Shown here piece by piece: positions 33,126 to 44,441 of a stretch of DNA of 64,000 nt. The stretch lies in assembly GCA_036365145.1 (NCBI GenBank), contig JAEOAD010000024.1, positions 11,688,501 through 11,752,500 on the forward strand, given 5' to 3'. The position numbers and the translations under genes were made by a program. Origin of the DNA: Orientallactaga sibirica. Its lineage: Eukaryota > Chordata > Mammalia > Rodentia > Dipodidae. Position 1 is the first letter of the stretch. Each line of letters starts with the position of its first letter. Below the pieces are notes generated by a model. It had not been told where the DNA came from. It saw nothing but the letters and a program-made list of their open reading frames with translations, and did not search any database.

Positions 33126-34365
33126 TGGAACTGTTAACAATAATCAAATGGAGCTGAGTAGAATCTGAGAAAAAAGGTATTTTTTTTATTTTTAAACTTT
33201 TTTATTATTAACTTCTATACTTGCAGAAAATAAACCATGATATTTCCCCTTTATCTCCCTGATTCCCTTCAGAACCCCTTATCCGAAGGTATTGCTAAGC
33301 ACTGCAAGGTCACGGATATCCAGGCCAATTTCTGTCTGGACAGTTGCATTGTAAGGAGTTCCTTTGGCTCTTACATTCTTTCTGCCCCACTTCCTCAATG
33401 GACCCTGAGTCTTGGAGGGTACAATAGAGATGTTTCAGTGCTGGACACTCCTCTGTCCCTTCTTCTCAGCACTATGTTTTTCGTTTGTGCCATCCCAGTG
33501 GTCATTGCCATCTGAAAAGTGAAGCTTCTCTAACCATAAGTGTGAGTAGCATAAATATGTGAATATAAACATTAAATGTAGTGTTTCAGGGCAGATTAGT
33601 GGGAATAATATATACATTTAGGCAAACAAGATCAGGTTTTAGACCCCTAAGGCTCATTACCTCCCCTGCCATAGACTTTTGATTAGTTTTTTTCAGTAAC
33701 AGGCATGTATTCCCTCCCATAGAGAGTGATTCAGTCCAATTAAGGAGCAGTTGGTTTCCCCAAGAGCATACATTCCACTATTGCACCCGTTTAGTCATTG
33801 GGCCTGTCTAGCCAAACTTGAATTTTCCAGTGGCCACTGTTTTCACTGCTGATGACTTCTGTCTCCCATACAGCTGCATGCAGTGCAACTTTTTCCAGCT
33901 TTCAGTTGGCTGGTCTACAGGGAGAAGGTTTGCTGCTCAGCACCAGCTTGCTTTCTCAGTGGCCTTGCCTCTCAGGCAAGAGATGTCTTCAGCAATAGGG
34001 TCTTACCATCTGTTTCTCAAGGGAAACCAAGGGCCTTGGCAATAGCCTTTAATGATTTGGAGGCTACAGGGACCTCCTTGGCCAACAACTCACTGCAAGA
34101 TATCCCATCTCAGGCACTGAAAATTTTCTAGTAACAATCTATAGCTTCTGGATGTGCCATTATTCAAAAAAGTAGGTTTACATAAGTCTTATTCAGACTA
34201 TCTTGAATTTTGATTGACCCTTCCCTGCCCTTCTTTTACTCATTCTCTTCCTCTGGCCTCATTTAGGCCTTTCCCCTCCATGTAATCTGTTCTTCTACTT
34301 ACATATATACAATACCATCCCCTTGAGTCCTTCCATCTCCTCCCTCCTTATAGCCTTTTACCAAC

Positions 34366-34794
34366 TTACTGGCTTCTGCTACCGATTTTCGGTTCCATTT
34401 CACACACAAGTCTATACATTTGTAGCCAGGATCCATATATGAGAGAGAACATGTGACATTTGGCTTTCTGAGCCTGGTTTACCTCACTTAGTATAAACCT
34501 TTCCAGATCCACCGATTTCCTTTCAAATTTCATAATTTCATTTTTCTTTACCACTGAATAGAACTCCATTGTATAAATGTACCACATCTTTATTATCCAT
34601 TCATCTGTGGAAGGACATCTAGGCTGGTTCCATTTCCTGGCTATTATGAATAGAGCAACAATAAACATGGTTGTGCAAGTATCTCTACGGTACTGAGAAG
34701 AGTCCTTTGGATATATACCTAGGAGTGCTATAGCCGGATCATATGGTAAATCTATTTTTAGCTGTCTCAAGAACCTCCACACTGATTTCCACAA
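34366..34794 (-). pseudogene. L1 ORF2 C-terminal fragment
   Basis: 142-residue open stretch with '[18 protein letters not shown]', 'WNQPRCPSTDEWIIKMWYIY' and 'TMEFYSVVKKNEIMKF', the well-known L1 ORF2 C-terminal arrangement. It continues past the usual end with 'SEVNQAQKAKCHMFSLI'. The upstream ORF2 (34795-35680) is broken by stops. Confidence 0.9.
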
Positions 34795-35437
34795 TGACTG
34801 TATCAGATTACATTCCCACCAACAGTGTAGAAGTGTTCCTCTTTTTCCACATCCAAGCTAATACTTATTGTCATTTGTTTTCTTGATGGTAGCCATCCTG
34901 ACAGGAGTGAGATGGAATCTCAAAGTAGTTTTAATTTGCATTTCCCTGATGGCTAGGGATGTAGAACACTTTTTTAGATGTTTATATGCCATCTGTATTT
35001 CTTTTTCTGAGAACTCTCTATTTAGATCCATAACCCACTTTTTTACTGGATTGTTTGATTTCCTATTGTTCTGTTTTTGAGTTCTTTGTATATTCTGGAT
35101 ATTAATCCTCTGTCAGATGTATAGCTGGCAAAGATTTTCTCCCATTCTGTAGGTTGTCTCCTTGCTCTGTTTGCATTGTCCTTTGCTGTACAAAAGCTGT
35201 GTAATTTCATGAGGTCCCAGTGGTTGATTAGTGGTTTTATTCCCTGAGCAACTGGGGTTATATTCAGAAAGTCATTGCCTATGCCAATGTGTTGAAAGGT
35301 TTCCCCTACTTTTTCCTCTAGCAGTTTCAGAGGTTCAGGTCTGATATTAAGGTCCTTGATCCACTTGGACTTGACTCTTGTGCATGGAGAGAGACGAGGA
35401 TCTATTTTTTTTTTCCTTTTACATACAAATATCCAGT

Positions 35438-35635
35438 TTTTTTCTTTTATTTATTTATTTTTTTAATGACAACTTCTATACTTACATACAAAAAACACAT
35501 GATATTTCCCTCCCCTCCCCCATTCCACTTTAGAACTCCAATCACCATCATATCCCCTCCCTCTCTACATTATTCTGTCTTTTAATTTGTTGTCATCATC
35601 TTTTTCCTCTATTTTGAGGGTCTTGCGAAGGTATT
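35438..35635 (-). mobile_element. Short L1 3'UTR copy nested within L1 ORF2
   Basis: 'acaacttctatacttacata', 'catgatatttccctcccctc' and 'gagggtcttgcgaaggtatt' match the 3'UTR end at 30800-30965. ORF2 text resumes on either side ('aaatatccagttttt' before, 'ccagcaccacttgttgaaga' after). It is a 5'-truncated insertion of about 200 bases. Confidence 0.85.
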
Positions 35636-35680
35636 GCTTTCCAGCACCACTTGTTGAAGAGGCTATCTTTACTCCAAGGG

Positions 35681-36331
35681 AAAAGACAGAAGTTTTTGAT
35701 GTCATGCTAGTAATATGTAAAATGTAACATTTTAAGAAGTTTTGCAATACATTTTCCTCAAATATAAGCTAATGCTGCTGATGACCAGGTCAGTGTACTA
35801 TCTTGAGCGGAGCAAGTACGATTCATGTCAAGTGTGACATGGCTGTCCATAACAGGTCCTTGACTTCCTGCAGTGCACCAGCAGGACCTGCATAAGTGTG
35901 TGATGGCCAGATGCCAGTGTTTTTTGGACATCACCTCTACCTTTCTTCCTCCTACAGCCATATCTTCTCTTGCACTTCAATCTTCTTTTAATATACTGTA
36001 CAATTTGAAAACTCCAGGTATTTTTTTTCTCGCAACAGGAAGCATAATGATATGCTTAAAATTCTTTAAACTTGTATAAATATTCAAACCAACAGTAAGG
36101 ATGAAGTATTTGATTAATGAAAATAGACTGTCATTAGTTTTTATGAGCATATTAAGAAGGATCTTTAAATCCTCTGGACATTTCTGGAGATTCCTGATGG
36201 CCAGTTATATATTCAAGGGGCAGGAGAAGATTTCAGAATACTTCAAACTTATCATGAAACCATGGTTTTAATCTAATTATGATAAAATCCCATAGTACCA
36301 AATTCTCATCATCTATAAAATTAATATTTTG
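35681..36331. other. Non-coding DNA, nothing recognised
   Basis: Two overlapping small open frames (35758-35961 minus, 35873-36079 plus) have no recognised motif. Confidence 0.5.
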
Positions 36332-36515
36332 GGCTGGAGAGATGGATCACAGTGGTAAAGGCACTTGCCTACAAATCCTAAGAACCCAAGTTTGGGTCTC
36401 CAGTATCTAGGTAAAGACAGAGACACAGGTGGTACATGTGTCTGGAGTTCCTTTGCAGTGGGGTTTGTTCTCTGCCTCTTTATCTCTCACTTTTTCTAAA
36501 ATAAATAAATTTTTT
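36332..36515 (+). repeat. tRNA-derived SINE, plus strand
   Basis: 'gggctggagagatggatcac', 'ggtaaaggcacttgcctaca', 'gtgtctggagttcctttgca' and a CT-rich then A/T-rich tail. The A box has an insertion. Confidence 0.9.
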
Positions 36516-37223
36516 TTAATTTAATATTTAATTTAAATATGTTGAGATATTTATGAAAAGAAAATCTGTATTTAATAGTCTATTTTCCTTCATAGAAAAG
36601 CTGATTTACACTAAAAGTTCATCATCAACAATTAATATGTATTGCAGATAAAATAAATCAAAGGGAGATAAAGTGATCTTTAATAAACAGGTGAGTAGAA
36701 AGAGATTTGAAAATCAATGAGATAAAATTGCCTTCCTCTTAAAGTGAATTAAATTAAAATCAATTTATTGCCAAACCATGAACTATAATTTATTTAACCA
36801 TTACTTTCAGGATGGAAGGTACTTGGCCATTAGGCCTGACTGATTATAGAACACAGAGTCTTGGCAGATGTCACCAAACAGTCTGATGGACTTATTGATA
36901 GGGAAGACATAAAGCCTAGAAGGTCCTAGGGCATCCATCCTTGCAAATGTACATCAGGGATACTTATAGACTGATGGTACCTTAAAGTCGAGGCTAAAAC
37001 ATTGACTTAGACTTTTGTAAAACATTTTTGAAATATAATTGTGTACAATTAACTATATGCATTTAAAGTGTGAAATTTAACAAATGCATGATTTTAGAAA
37101 ATATTTCCATATTGATACAATATTTCTTGTATCCCTTCACAGTCCTTCTTCCTCCTCTTCTCTATGTCCTCCCTCATTCTTTAATGTGTATTAATTTTTT
37201 GCTGCTGTAAATTAATTTTTAAT

Positions 37224-37224
<1 letters not shown>
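36516..37224. other. AT-rich non-coding DNA
   Basis: No gene or clear repeat. The block near 36800-36960 is somewhat less AT-rich. Confidence 0.45.

Positions 37225-37267
<43 letters not shown>
37225..37267. repeat. (TA)n microsatellite
   Basis: About 21 TA units. Confidence 0.97.
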
Positions 37268-37272
<5 letters not shown>

Positions 37273-37321
37273 GCTCATTTTACTTGGCTTTTATAGAATC
37301 AACATACAAAATCTATGAATA

Positions 37322-37515
37322 TTGGTACTGAAGAATTGGCTCAGAGGATAAAATCACTTGCTTTCAAAGCTTGCCAAACCTTGCTTGATTTCTCTGTACC
37401 TGTGAAAAGCCAAATCTAGAAAGTGGTACACTCTTCTGGTATTCATTTGCAGCAGCAGAAGGCCCTGTTGAGACATACTCTCTCAATCTCTTTCTCTTAA
37501 ATAAATATTTTTTTA
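37322..37515 (+). repeat. tRNA-derived SINE, plus strand, diverged
   Basis: 'tgaagaattggctcagagga', 'aaatcacttgctttcaaagc', 'tggtattcatttgcagcagc' and 'aaataaatattttttt' preserve the SINE order with many changes. Confidence 0.78.
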
Positions 37516-37908
37516 AAAATCTATGCATGCACCTTGCACTATTAGCACATTAAATAAGGATAATTACTGAGAGAAAAAATACATCCAGAAACATATGAAA
37601 GATTGAACAAACTATGGTATAATTACACAACAGAATAAAGTTTACCCAGAAAACTGAATTTGTAAGATATTACAGCACAAGTGAATTGTTAAATCATTGT
37701 ACTACTTATACTAAAGACATCATTATTATGCTAAATGACTTCCTTTCTATAGCAAACAAAAGTATTTGCAAAATATAGCTGACAACAATGTAGTGTCCAG
37801 ATTGTCAATGAGTTCCTTATTTTGTTTGATACCATGTAGAATCCATACAATGCCATGTTTACTTCTGTCATATTAACCATACATTAAGATAAATCACAAT
37901 TATATTTA

Positions 37909-37922
37909 CACACACACACATG

Positions 37923-37979
<57 letters not shown>
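37909..37979. repeat. (CA)n microsatellite
   Basis: About 30 CA units with a 'tgcata' interruption, ending in TATATA. Confidence 0.97.
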
Positions 37980-37980
<1 letters not shown>

Positions 37981-38198
37981 CAGAGACAGAGAGACAGAGA
38001 CAGAGAGAAAATTGGTTCACCAGGGTCTCACCACTGAAATTGAACTGCAGATGCTTGTTCCACTTAGTGGGCATGTGCGACCTTGTGCTTGCCTCACCTT
38101 TCATGTAACTGGATTATGTGTGATCTGGAGAGAGATTGAACCGAGGTCCTTAGGCTTTGCAAGCAAGCAACTTAACCACTAAGCCATCTCTACAGCCC
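37980..38198 (-). repeat. tRNA-derived SINE, minus strand
   Basis: GAGACA block, 'tgaactgcagatgcttgttc', and A-box complement 'ccactaagccatctctacag' at its 5' end. Confidence 0.92.
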
Positions 38199-39471
38199 TC
38201 ATATATATATATATATATATATGAATTATATTTATTGGGAAGAAAAACTGGTCAATATTTATTCATTTTCCAGTTCATAACCTGTTTATTGCATTTATTT
38301 TAGGAAGAATAGAAAGTTTAGGGAATTTGTTCTTTTTTATAATTTATTTTTTCAATTTATATTATTCTAATTTTACATTCATATTGGTGACTCCATTATC
38401 CTCCTCCCTGTCCTCCCCCTTCCAAAGGGACCCTCATCAATGAGAAATGTGGGTCATGCATTGTGGGGGTAGTCAAGAGGTATGGGGGATAGGCCAAGTC
38501 TCTGTCTATAATGACCCAACTTGTGGCTCTAACATTCTTTCTGCCCCTTCCTCCGCGAATTTCCCTGAGCAACATTGGGGTCATTTTAGTTCTACTTCAG
38601 TGATGAGGTTTTGGGAGCCTCTGTGTCTCTGGATATCTGGCTTAGTAGGAATTGGATATTCTCTATGTTTATCTCCTTCAGACTTTTTCTGGTGTCATGT
38701 TCACCAAGAAAGCTGTACTCTTGCCTTTCCTCCGCATTTCTCTATGGTTTCATCTGGTGCGATGGTGAGGTGTGATAGGCTGATCCTCCCTTCAGGTTCG
38801 TAGTCTATCTGAAAAATATAAGCAAATTCTCCAATGGAGAGAGAAGTTAGTACTAGATAGATAGAATGGTGCTAGTTATTTTAGAAAGAATTTTATATGC
38901 ATAGGCCCTCTTCTAGCACACATTTGGTGGTAGCTTTATCTTGGAGACTGGGATCATTTTTTGTACATGGTTTTGACTTATTTCCCAGTTCCAGCAATGA
39001 GTTCCATTCCTCTGAGTGAATCTATTAGCCCAGTCAAGAGCAGTTGATTACCCACCATGCCTGTGTGCCACTACTGCACTTGTTTGAGCATTACATCAGG
39101 TTGTTTCCTGCTGGGTAGCTTAGACTGCAAGTTGTTTGGACAGATGTCTGTCTTCCCCCCAGTCACTTGTGTAGCACCCTCTGGCACTAGACTAGCTAAC
39201 TGTCTAGGGACTGATCCTCTTCCAGATTCCGACCAAGTCTCTCCATGTTTTGTCTCACCCACGTATGCTGTCTTTGACAGTAGGATCTTACCATTAACCT
39301 TTCATCAAGAACTCTGACAGAAATCTGTCTTTTTTTGGGAAACCTTGTAGCTCTCTTGGATCAACAGCTCATTGTGAAAGTTAACCCCATGCTGGTACTG
39401 GGAGTTATAAGTCAGCGCCAAGGAAGGTGAAGGCATAAAAAGATAGGTAATATAAAAGAGAAAGTGAATAT

Positions 39472-39621
39472 AGAGAGGAGGAGGAGAAGAAGGAGAAGGA
39501 GAAGGAGAAGGAGAAGGAGAAGGAGAAGGAGAAGGAGAAGGAGAAGAAGAAGAAGAAGAAGAAGAAGAAGAAGAAGAAGAAGAAGAAGAAGAAGAAGAAG
39601 AAGAAGAGAGAGAGAGAGAAA
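39472..39621 (+). repeat. 150-base pure purine tract, (GGAGAA)n then (GAA)n
   Basis: No pyrimidine from 39472 to 39621. It comprises GGAGAA hexamers (about nine), then about 21 GAA triplets, then GA units. It lies in the L1 3'UTR where related copies have only a short pyrimidine-rich tract on the L1 sense strand (for example 47620-47700). Overlapping poly-Arg and poly-Leu open frames are artefacts. Confidence 0.97.
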
Positions 39622-39942
39622 CAGGAAAAGATTAAGGTTGGTCTTCATGATGTTCTCTCCAGTTCCCTTTGGTTCAGATGTTCCCTCTGCAGGCCTGCTG
39701 AAGGATCAGTGTTTTAGCCTGTTCAGAATATAGGGTTTTATAGTATTGTTTCCTTTTGGGTCCCTATTTATGTCCCCCCAGCCTTACCCTCCCTCCCACC
39801 CTTGCCCTTCCCCTATCCCATCCTCCCTATTGCCTGGTCCTCAGGGTACTTATTAGATTTGGCAGTATCTCAGGCAGATTCAGGTTAGGAGCCACAGATG
39901 AATGAGACCATGCAACTATTATATTTCTGTGATTGGGTGAGC

Positions 39943-40266
39943 TCAGTGAAGATGAGCTGTTCCATGTTCCACAATTTTTTGGGTGAATTTCATTATTTCA
40001 TCTTTCCTTACTTCTATGGAGAATTCCATAGTATAGATATACCACACCTTAGTTATCCATTCATCTAATGGTGGACATCTGGGTTGATTCCAGCTCTTAG
40101 CTATTATGAATTGAGCAGCTATAAACATGGTTGAGCAAATCTCTCTGAACTGAGGCTTGGAGCCTTTAGGGTAAATGCCCAGTAAGGGAATAACTGGATT
40201 TGTTGGTAAGTCTATAGCCATCCTTTTCAGGAGTCTCCATATAGCTTTCCATAATGCTTGAACCAT
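39943..40266 (-). pseudogene. L1 ORF2 C-terminal fragment
   Basis: 107-residue open stretch with 'IPLLGIYPKGSKPQFREI', 'WNQPRCPPLDEWITKVWYIY' and 'TMEFSIEVRKDEIMKF'. It differs from the copy at 34366-34794, so two L1 subfamilies are present. Confidence 0.9.
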
Positions 40267-40318
40267 TTTACATTCCCACCAACAGTGAAAGCTTGCTCCT
40301 ATTTCTCCACAGCTTCGT

Positions 40319-40739
40319 TTTTTTTTTTATTTTTTTTATTTATGCAACTTTAACTTTGTGTTTTTAATGAATTCTTATTTCGCAAATCTGCACTATGCAT
40401 ACATTTCTGCATTTGTTATGTGAAAGTTGTGACATTTATTAAAGAGCTGTTAAATTTGTTTTCTATTATTGGATTTGAATTTTTTTGAGTTAAAATATTT
40501 TATTTGTTTTCCTGATATATCAAAATGATCTTTCTTGTCCTTCCTATCATTCCTTTCATCCTTCTTTTTCTGCTTCTTTCTTTCAGTCTGTCTTATTTCT
40601 CTGTAATTTAATACTTATAGTATAAATAACTCTAAAATCTAGATTACACGAATGTGCCTTAGGGATCTGTATCTGTTTTGAATTTTTATTCACTAATACA
40701 AATAAGTACTTTATATGAATTTCTTTCTTTTATTTTTGT
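40319..40739. other. AT-rich DNA between two L1 copies
   Basis: No gene. T-rich near 40320-40340, otherwise unassigned. Confidence 0.45.
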
Positions 40740-41965
40740 TTATTAGTTATCTATATAATGTGCATAGTGCCTTAATAGTACCATAGTTAGCCTTCTCCCT
40801 GCCCTCCCCCCTCAGGGATTGTGGGTCTTGGATTGTGGGGCTAGCCATAAGTTAGGTGGGTGAGGCAATGTCTCTGTGCATAATGACACAACTTATGTCT
40901 CTAACAATATTTCCTCCCCCTCTTCCACAAATTTCTCTAAGCCATGTTGGGTTCATTTTAGGTCTATTTCAGTGATGAGATCATTGGAGACTCTGTATCT
41001 CTGGTTTTGTAGGGATTGAGTGTTCTCTGACTCTATCTCCTTCACCCCTGTGCTGATACCAGGTTCCCTGAGAAGGCAGCACTCTTTCTCATTTCCCAAT
41101 TATTCTATTATTCAGCTGCTACCCTGGTGAGGTGTGATGGGCTGATTCTCTCCTCAGGTTCTACTTCAATCTGAAAAAGAGAAGCAAATTCTCCAATGGA
41201 GAATGAGGTCAATGCAAGATACATGGATAACCATTATTGTTTTAGAGTAAATTTAATGGGTGTAGGCCCTTTTGTATCCCACTATTGGTGGGAACTTGAT
41301 ATTGGAGAGTGAACTCATTTTTGGATATGGTTCTGACTTGTTTTCCAGTTCCAGGTATGGGTTCCATTCCACTGAGTGGATCTGTTAGCCAAATTCCAGA
41401 GCAGTTGGTAACCCACCATGGCTGTGTGCCACTATTGTATTTGTGTGAGCATCACATGAGTTTGATTACTGTTGGGTAGTTACACCAACAGTTGCTTAGA
41501 CAGATGTGGGTCATTTTCCCCCAGTTGCTCATGTAATACATTATGGTACTAGACAAGCTAACTGCCTGGGGACTTACTCTTTCTGATTCCAGCCAGGTCA
41601 CTCCATGTTCCATTCCAATAGTATATGGTGTCTTTGGCAATAGGAACTTACCATTAACCTTTGGTGGGTCATCACGCACTCTGACAGAAATCTGTCTTCT
41701 TTTGGGAAACCCTGTAGATGTCACTCATCAACAGCTCATTGGGATGTTGACCACATGCTGGTACTGGGAGTTATAGGACAGTACCATGGGAAAAGAAGGA
41801 AGAAAAATATAGGTAGTGTGAAGAGAAAGATGGAGAGAGAGAAGAGTAAGAAGAGGGGGTGTGAGAGAGGAACAGGAGAAGGTTGAGGTTAGTCTTCATC
41901 CTACCCTCTCCAGGCCCCTGTAATTCAGGTATTCTCTCTAAGCAGCTGATGAAGATGGATTTGAA
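40740..41965 (-). mobile_element. L1 3'UTR fragment, minus strand
   Basis: Phrases such as 'gggattgtgggtcttggatt', 'gagtgttctctgactctatc' and 'gttgaggttagtcttcatcc' appear, reverse-complemented, in the plus-strand L1 3'UTR at 47570-48700. No ORF2 sequence adjoins, so the insertion is truncated within the 3'UTR. Confidence 0.85.
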
Positions 41966-42180
41966 TATTTTATTTTAACTTCCTGGACTTTTTTATTTTG
42001 TTTAATCTTTAAGAGTTTATGTAATCCTAACTTTTAAAAATAAATGTAAAGCTTTTACTCTTTCTTGGAAATTCATAATAGTTAGATATCATTTTAATAA
42101 TTATAGATCTAATTATTTGAACTCTTATGTTAGTTCAGGTGGAATTTTATGTAGTTCTCTTCATGTCTATTTTTAACCAT

Positions 42181-42185
<5 letters not shown>

Positions 42186-42226
<41 letters not shown>
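42186..42226. repeat. (TA)n microsatellite
   Basis: About 20 TA units. Confidence 0.97.
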
Positions 42227-42228
<2 letters not shown>

Positions 42229-42376
42229 CTTTGCTGGAACATCATACTTCTTTTAGAAATCAATCCCTTCTTATTTTGATATTTATATATATTTTTTCAT
42301 AAAAAACTATTACTTATTTACTGTATTTGTGATACTTCTATGTCATATTGACCCCAATGGTTAAGATAATGATTAT

Positions 42377-42538
42377 GGGAATGGAGATATGGTTCAGCAG
42401 TTAAAAGGGCTGGCTTGAAAAGCGTGATTGCCTGGGTTCAATTCCCAGTACCCATATAAAAACAGATAGCCAAGCAGAGCATGTGTCTGGAATTTGTTTG
42501 CTGTGAAAAGAGGCCCTGATTTGCCCTTTGTCTCTCTA

Positions 42539-42578
<40 letters not shown>

Positions 42579-42590
42579 CTCACTCTTTCT
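42377..42590 (+). repeat. tRNA-derived SINE, plus strand
   Basis: 'gggaatggagatatggttca', 'tgcctgggttcaattcccag' (well-kept B box) and a long CT block. Confidence 0.9.
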
Positions 42591-42599
42591 GCCTTTACT

Positions 42600-42830
42600 T
42601 GTAAAGTTATGAAATTTGCAGGAAAATGGAACTGGAAAGGATTATACTTAGTGAGGTAACCCAGGACCAGAAAGCCAAATACCACATGTTCTCTCTCATA
42701 TGTGGATCCTAGCTACAAATGATTTCACTTCTATTTGAGTAGGAATACAACTCACTAGCAGAAGCCAGTAATCTAGAAAGGGGATATAAAGGGAATAGAA
42801 CTCAATTTATTATAAAGCAACAATACTTTA
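42600..42830 (+). pseudogene. L1 ORF2 C-terminal end fragment, plus strand
   Basis: 'atgaaatttgcaggaaaatg', 'acccaggaccagaaagccaa' and 'catgttctctctcatatgtg' encode the extreme C-terminus of L1 ORF2, comparable to 'SEVNQAQKAKCHMFSLIYGS' at 34366. It lies upstream of an RT fragment, the reverse of normal ORF2 order. Confidence 0.75.
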
Positions 42831-42869
42831 AATGAATATATATTTTGAAGTCAATACATTCTTATATAT

Positions 42870-44215
42870 TTCTTTTAATGAAACTGGTATTGCCCTAATT
42901 CCAAAGCCAGGCAGAGATGCCACAAGAAATGAAAACTACAGGCCTATTTTCCTGATGAACTTAGATGCAGAGATCCTGAACAAAATCTTTGCAAATGGAA
43001 TTCAACAGTATATCAAAGCATTATCCACCTGGATCAAGTAGGCTTTATCCTAGGAATGCAGGGCTGGTTCAACATAAGGAAATCTGCCAATGTAATAAAC
43101 GACATAAATAAGCTTAAACACAAAAACCACATGATCATTCTGATAGATTCAGGAAAGGCCTTTGACAAAATACAACATCATTTCAAAATCAAAATATTGG
43201 AGAACTCGGGATGGACGGTCTATATCTCAACATAATAAAGGCTATATAAAAAGATCCTAAAGTCCAAATAATACTTAATGGGGAGAGACTGACGGAATTC
43301 CCATTGAGATCAGGAACAAGACAGGGGTGTCCACTTTTATCTCTGTTCTTCAACATAGTACTAAAAATACTAGCTCAAGATATAAGACAGGAAAAAGCAA
43401 TAAAAGGGTTACAAATTGGAAAGTAAGAACTTAAGTTAGCCCTATTTGCAGATGACATGATTTCTACACATGTGACCTGAGAACTTCCATCTCAAAACTC
43501 TTAAAGTGATTAACTCCTTCAGTAAAGAGGCAGGATACAAAGTCAATGCACAAAAATCCATAGTCTTTCTATCTCTAAAAGACAAAGAAACAGAGAAAGA
43601 AATAAGTGACATTGTCCCATTTTCAATAACATCAAAAAAAAAAAACTTGGAATAACATTAACCAAGGGGGTGAAAGACCTTTACAATGAAAACATAAAAA
43701 CACTCAAGAAAGAAATTGAGGAAGACTTTAGAAAATAGAAAGAACTCCCATGTACCTGGATAGGCATAATTAATATTGTGAAAATGGCAATCTTACCAAA
43801 AGCAATACACAGATTAAATGCCATACCAATAAAAATTCCAACATCTTTCTTCATAGAGATAGAAAAATAATCTCAAAATTCATAGGAATGGCAGAGGGCC
43901 TCAGATCTCCAAACATACCCTCAGCAAAAGAAATACCTATGGAGGCATCACTATACCTGATCTTAAGCTATACTACAAAGCCATAGTAATAAAAACAACA
44001 TGGTACTGGCTTAAAAACAGGATTATAGACCAAGAGAACAGAATCGAGGATCCAGACTTTGGACCAAGTAACTACAGCTACTTGATATTTCACAAACAAT
44101 ATAGACTGTAACAAAGACACCATCTTCAATAAATAGTGCTGGACAAAATGGAAAACCATATGCTGGAAAATGAAACTCGATCGACACATTCTGCCATGTA
44201 CTCCCAATCTCACTT
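42870..44215 (+). pseudogene. L1 ORF2 reverse-transcriptase fragment, plus strand
   Basis: Starts at '[22 protein letters not shown]', a hallmark of the beginning of L1 RT. It continues through 'sgkafdkiq'-like text and reaches Phe-Ala-Asp-Asp (about 43445-43456), the catalytic box, intact. Stops and shifts occur at several points, including 43039, so no functional enzyme. Ends about 44215 where a tRNA-SINE follows. Confidence 0.9.
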
Positions 44216-44236
44216 TCTCCCCTTCTCTCTGGTTTC

Positions 44237-44441
44237 AAGAGAGAAATAGAAGAAAGACAGAGAGATAGAGAGAGAAAGAGAGAGAGAGAATGGGTGTTAG
44301 AGTCCCTTCAGCCACTGCAAATCAAGTCTACATGTATGTGCCACTTTGTGCACCTAGCTTTACATGAGTTCTGGGAATTGAACTCCAGCTGTTAGGCTTT
44401 TCAGGCAAGTGCCTTAAGCACTGAGCCATCTCTCTAGCCCT
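44237..44441 (-). repeat. tRNA-derived SINE, minus strand
   Basis: GAGA block, 'tgtgcacctagctttacatg', and A-box complement 'cactgagccatctctctagc'. It sits at the downstream edge of the L1 RT fragment. Confidence 0.92.

Larger units (their letters stand above)
33176..35680 (-). mobile_element. L1 3' end with ORF2 C-terminus, minus strand, copy B
   Basis: L1 3'UTR (33176-34365) followed on the minus strand by ORF2 C-terminal sequence to about 35680. The 5'-ward part is interrupted by a second, short L1 3' end (35438-35635). The L1 is 5'-truncated at about 35680. Confidence 0.88.
38330..40318 (-). mobile_element. L1 3' end with ORF2 C-terminus, minus strand
   Basis: ORF2 C-terminal part at 39943-40318 followed, on the minus strand, by a 3'UTR of about 1.6 kb to near 38330. 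The 3'UTR shares many phrases with the copies at 40740-41965 (same strand) and 47390-48780 (opposite strand), for example 'tttgggaaaccttgtagctc' versus 'tttgggaaaccctgtagatg'. It holds a long purine tract on the plus strand. Confidence 0.9.

Noticed and set aside
33435..34131. Small frames that look paired with frames near 31499-31776
   Set aside because: Their similarity is due to the duplicated L1 3'UTR, not to a gene family.
38447..38803. 118-codon plus-strand frame
   Set aside because: It lies antisense to an L1 3'UTR and is not shared with the related 3'UTRs at 40740 and 47390.
39412..39733. Poly-Arg (plus) and poly-Leu (minus) open frames
   Set aside because: They are translations of the GGAGAA/GAA purine tract in an L1 3'UTR and have no start context or protein-like composition outside it.
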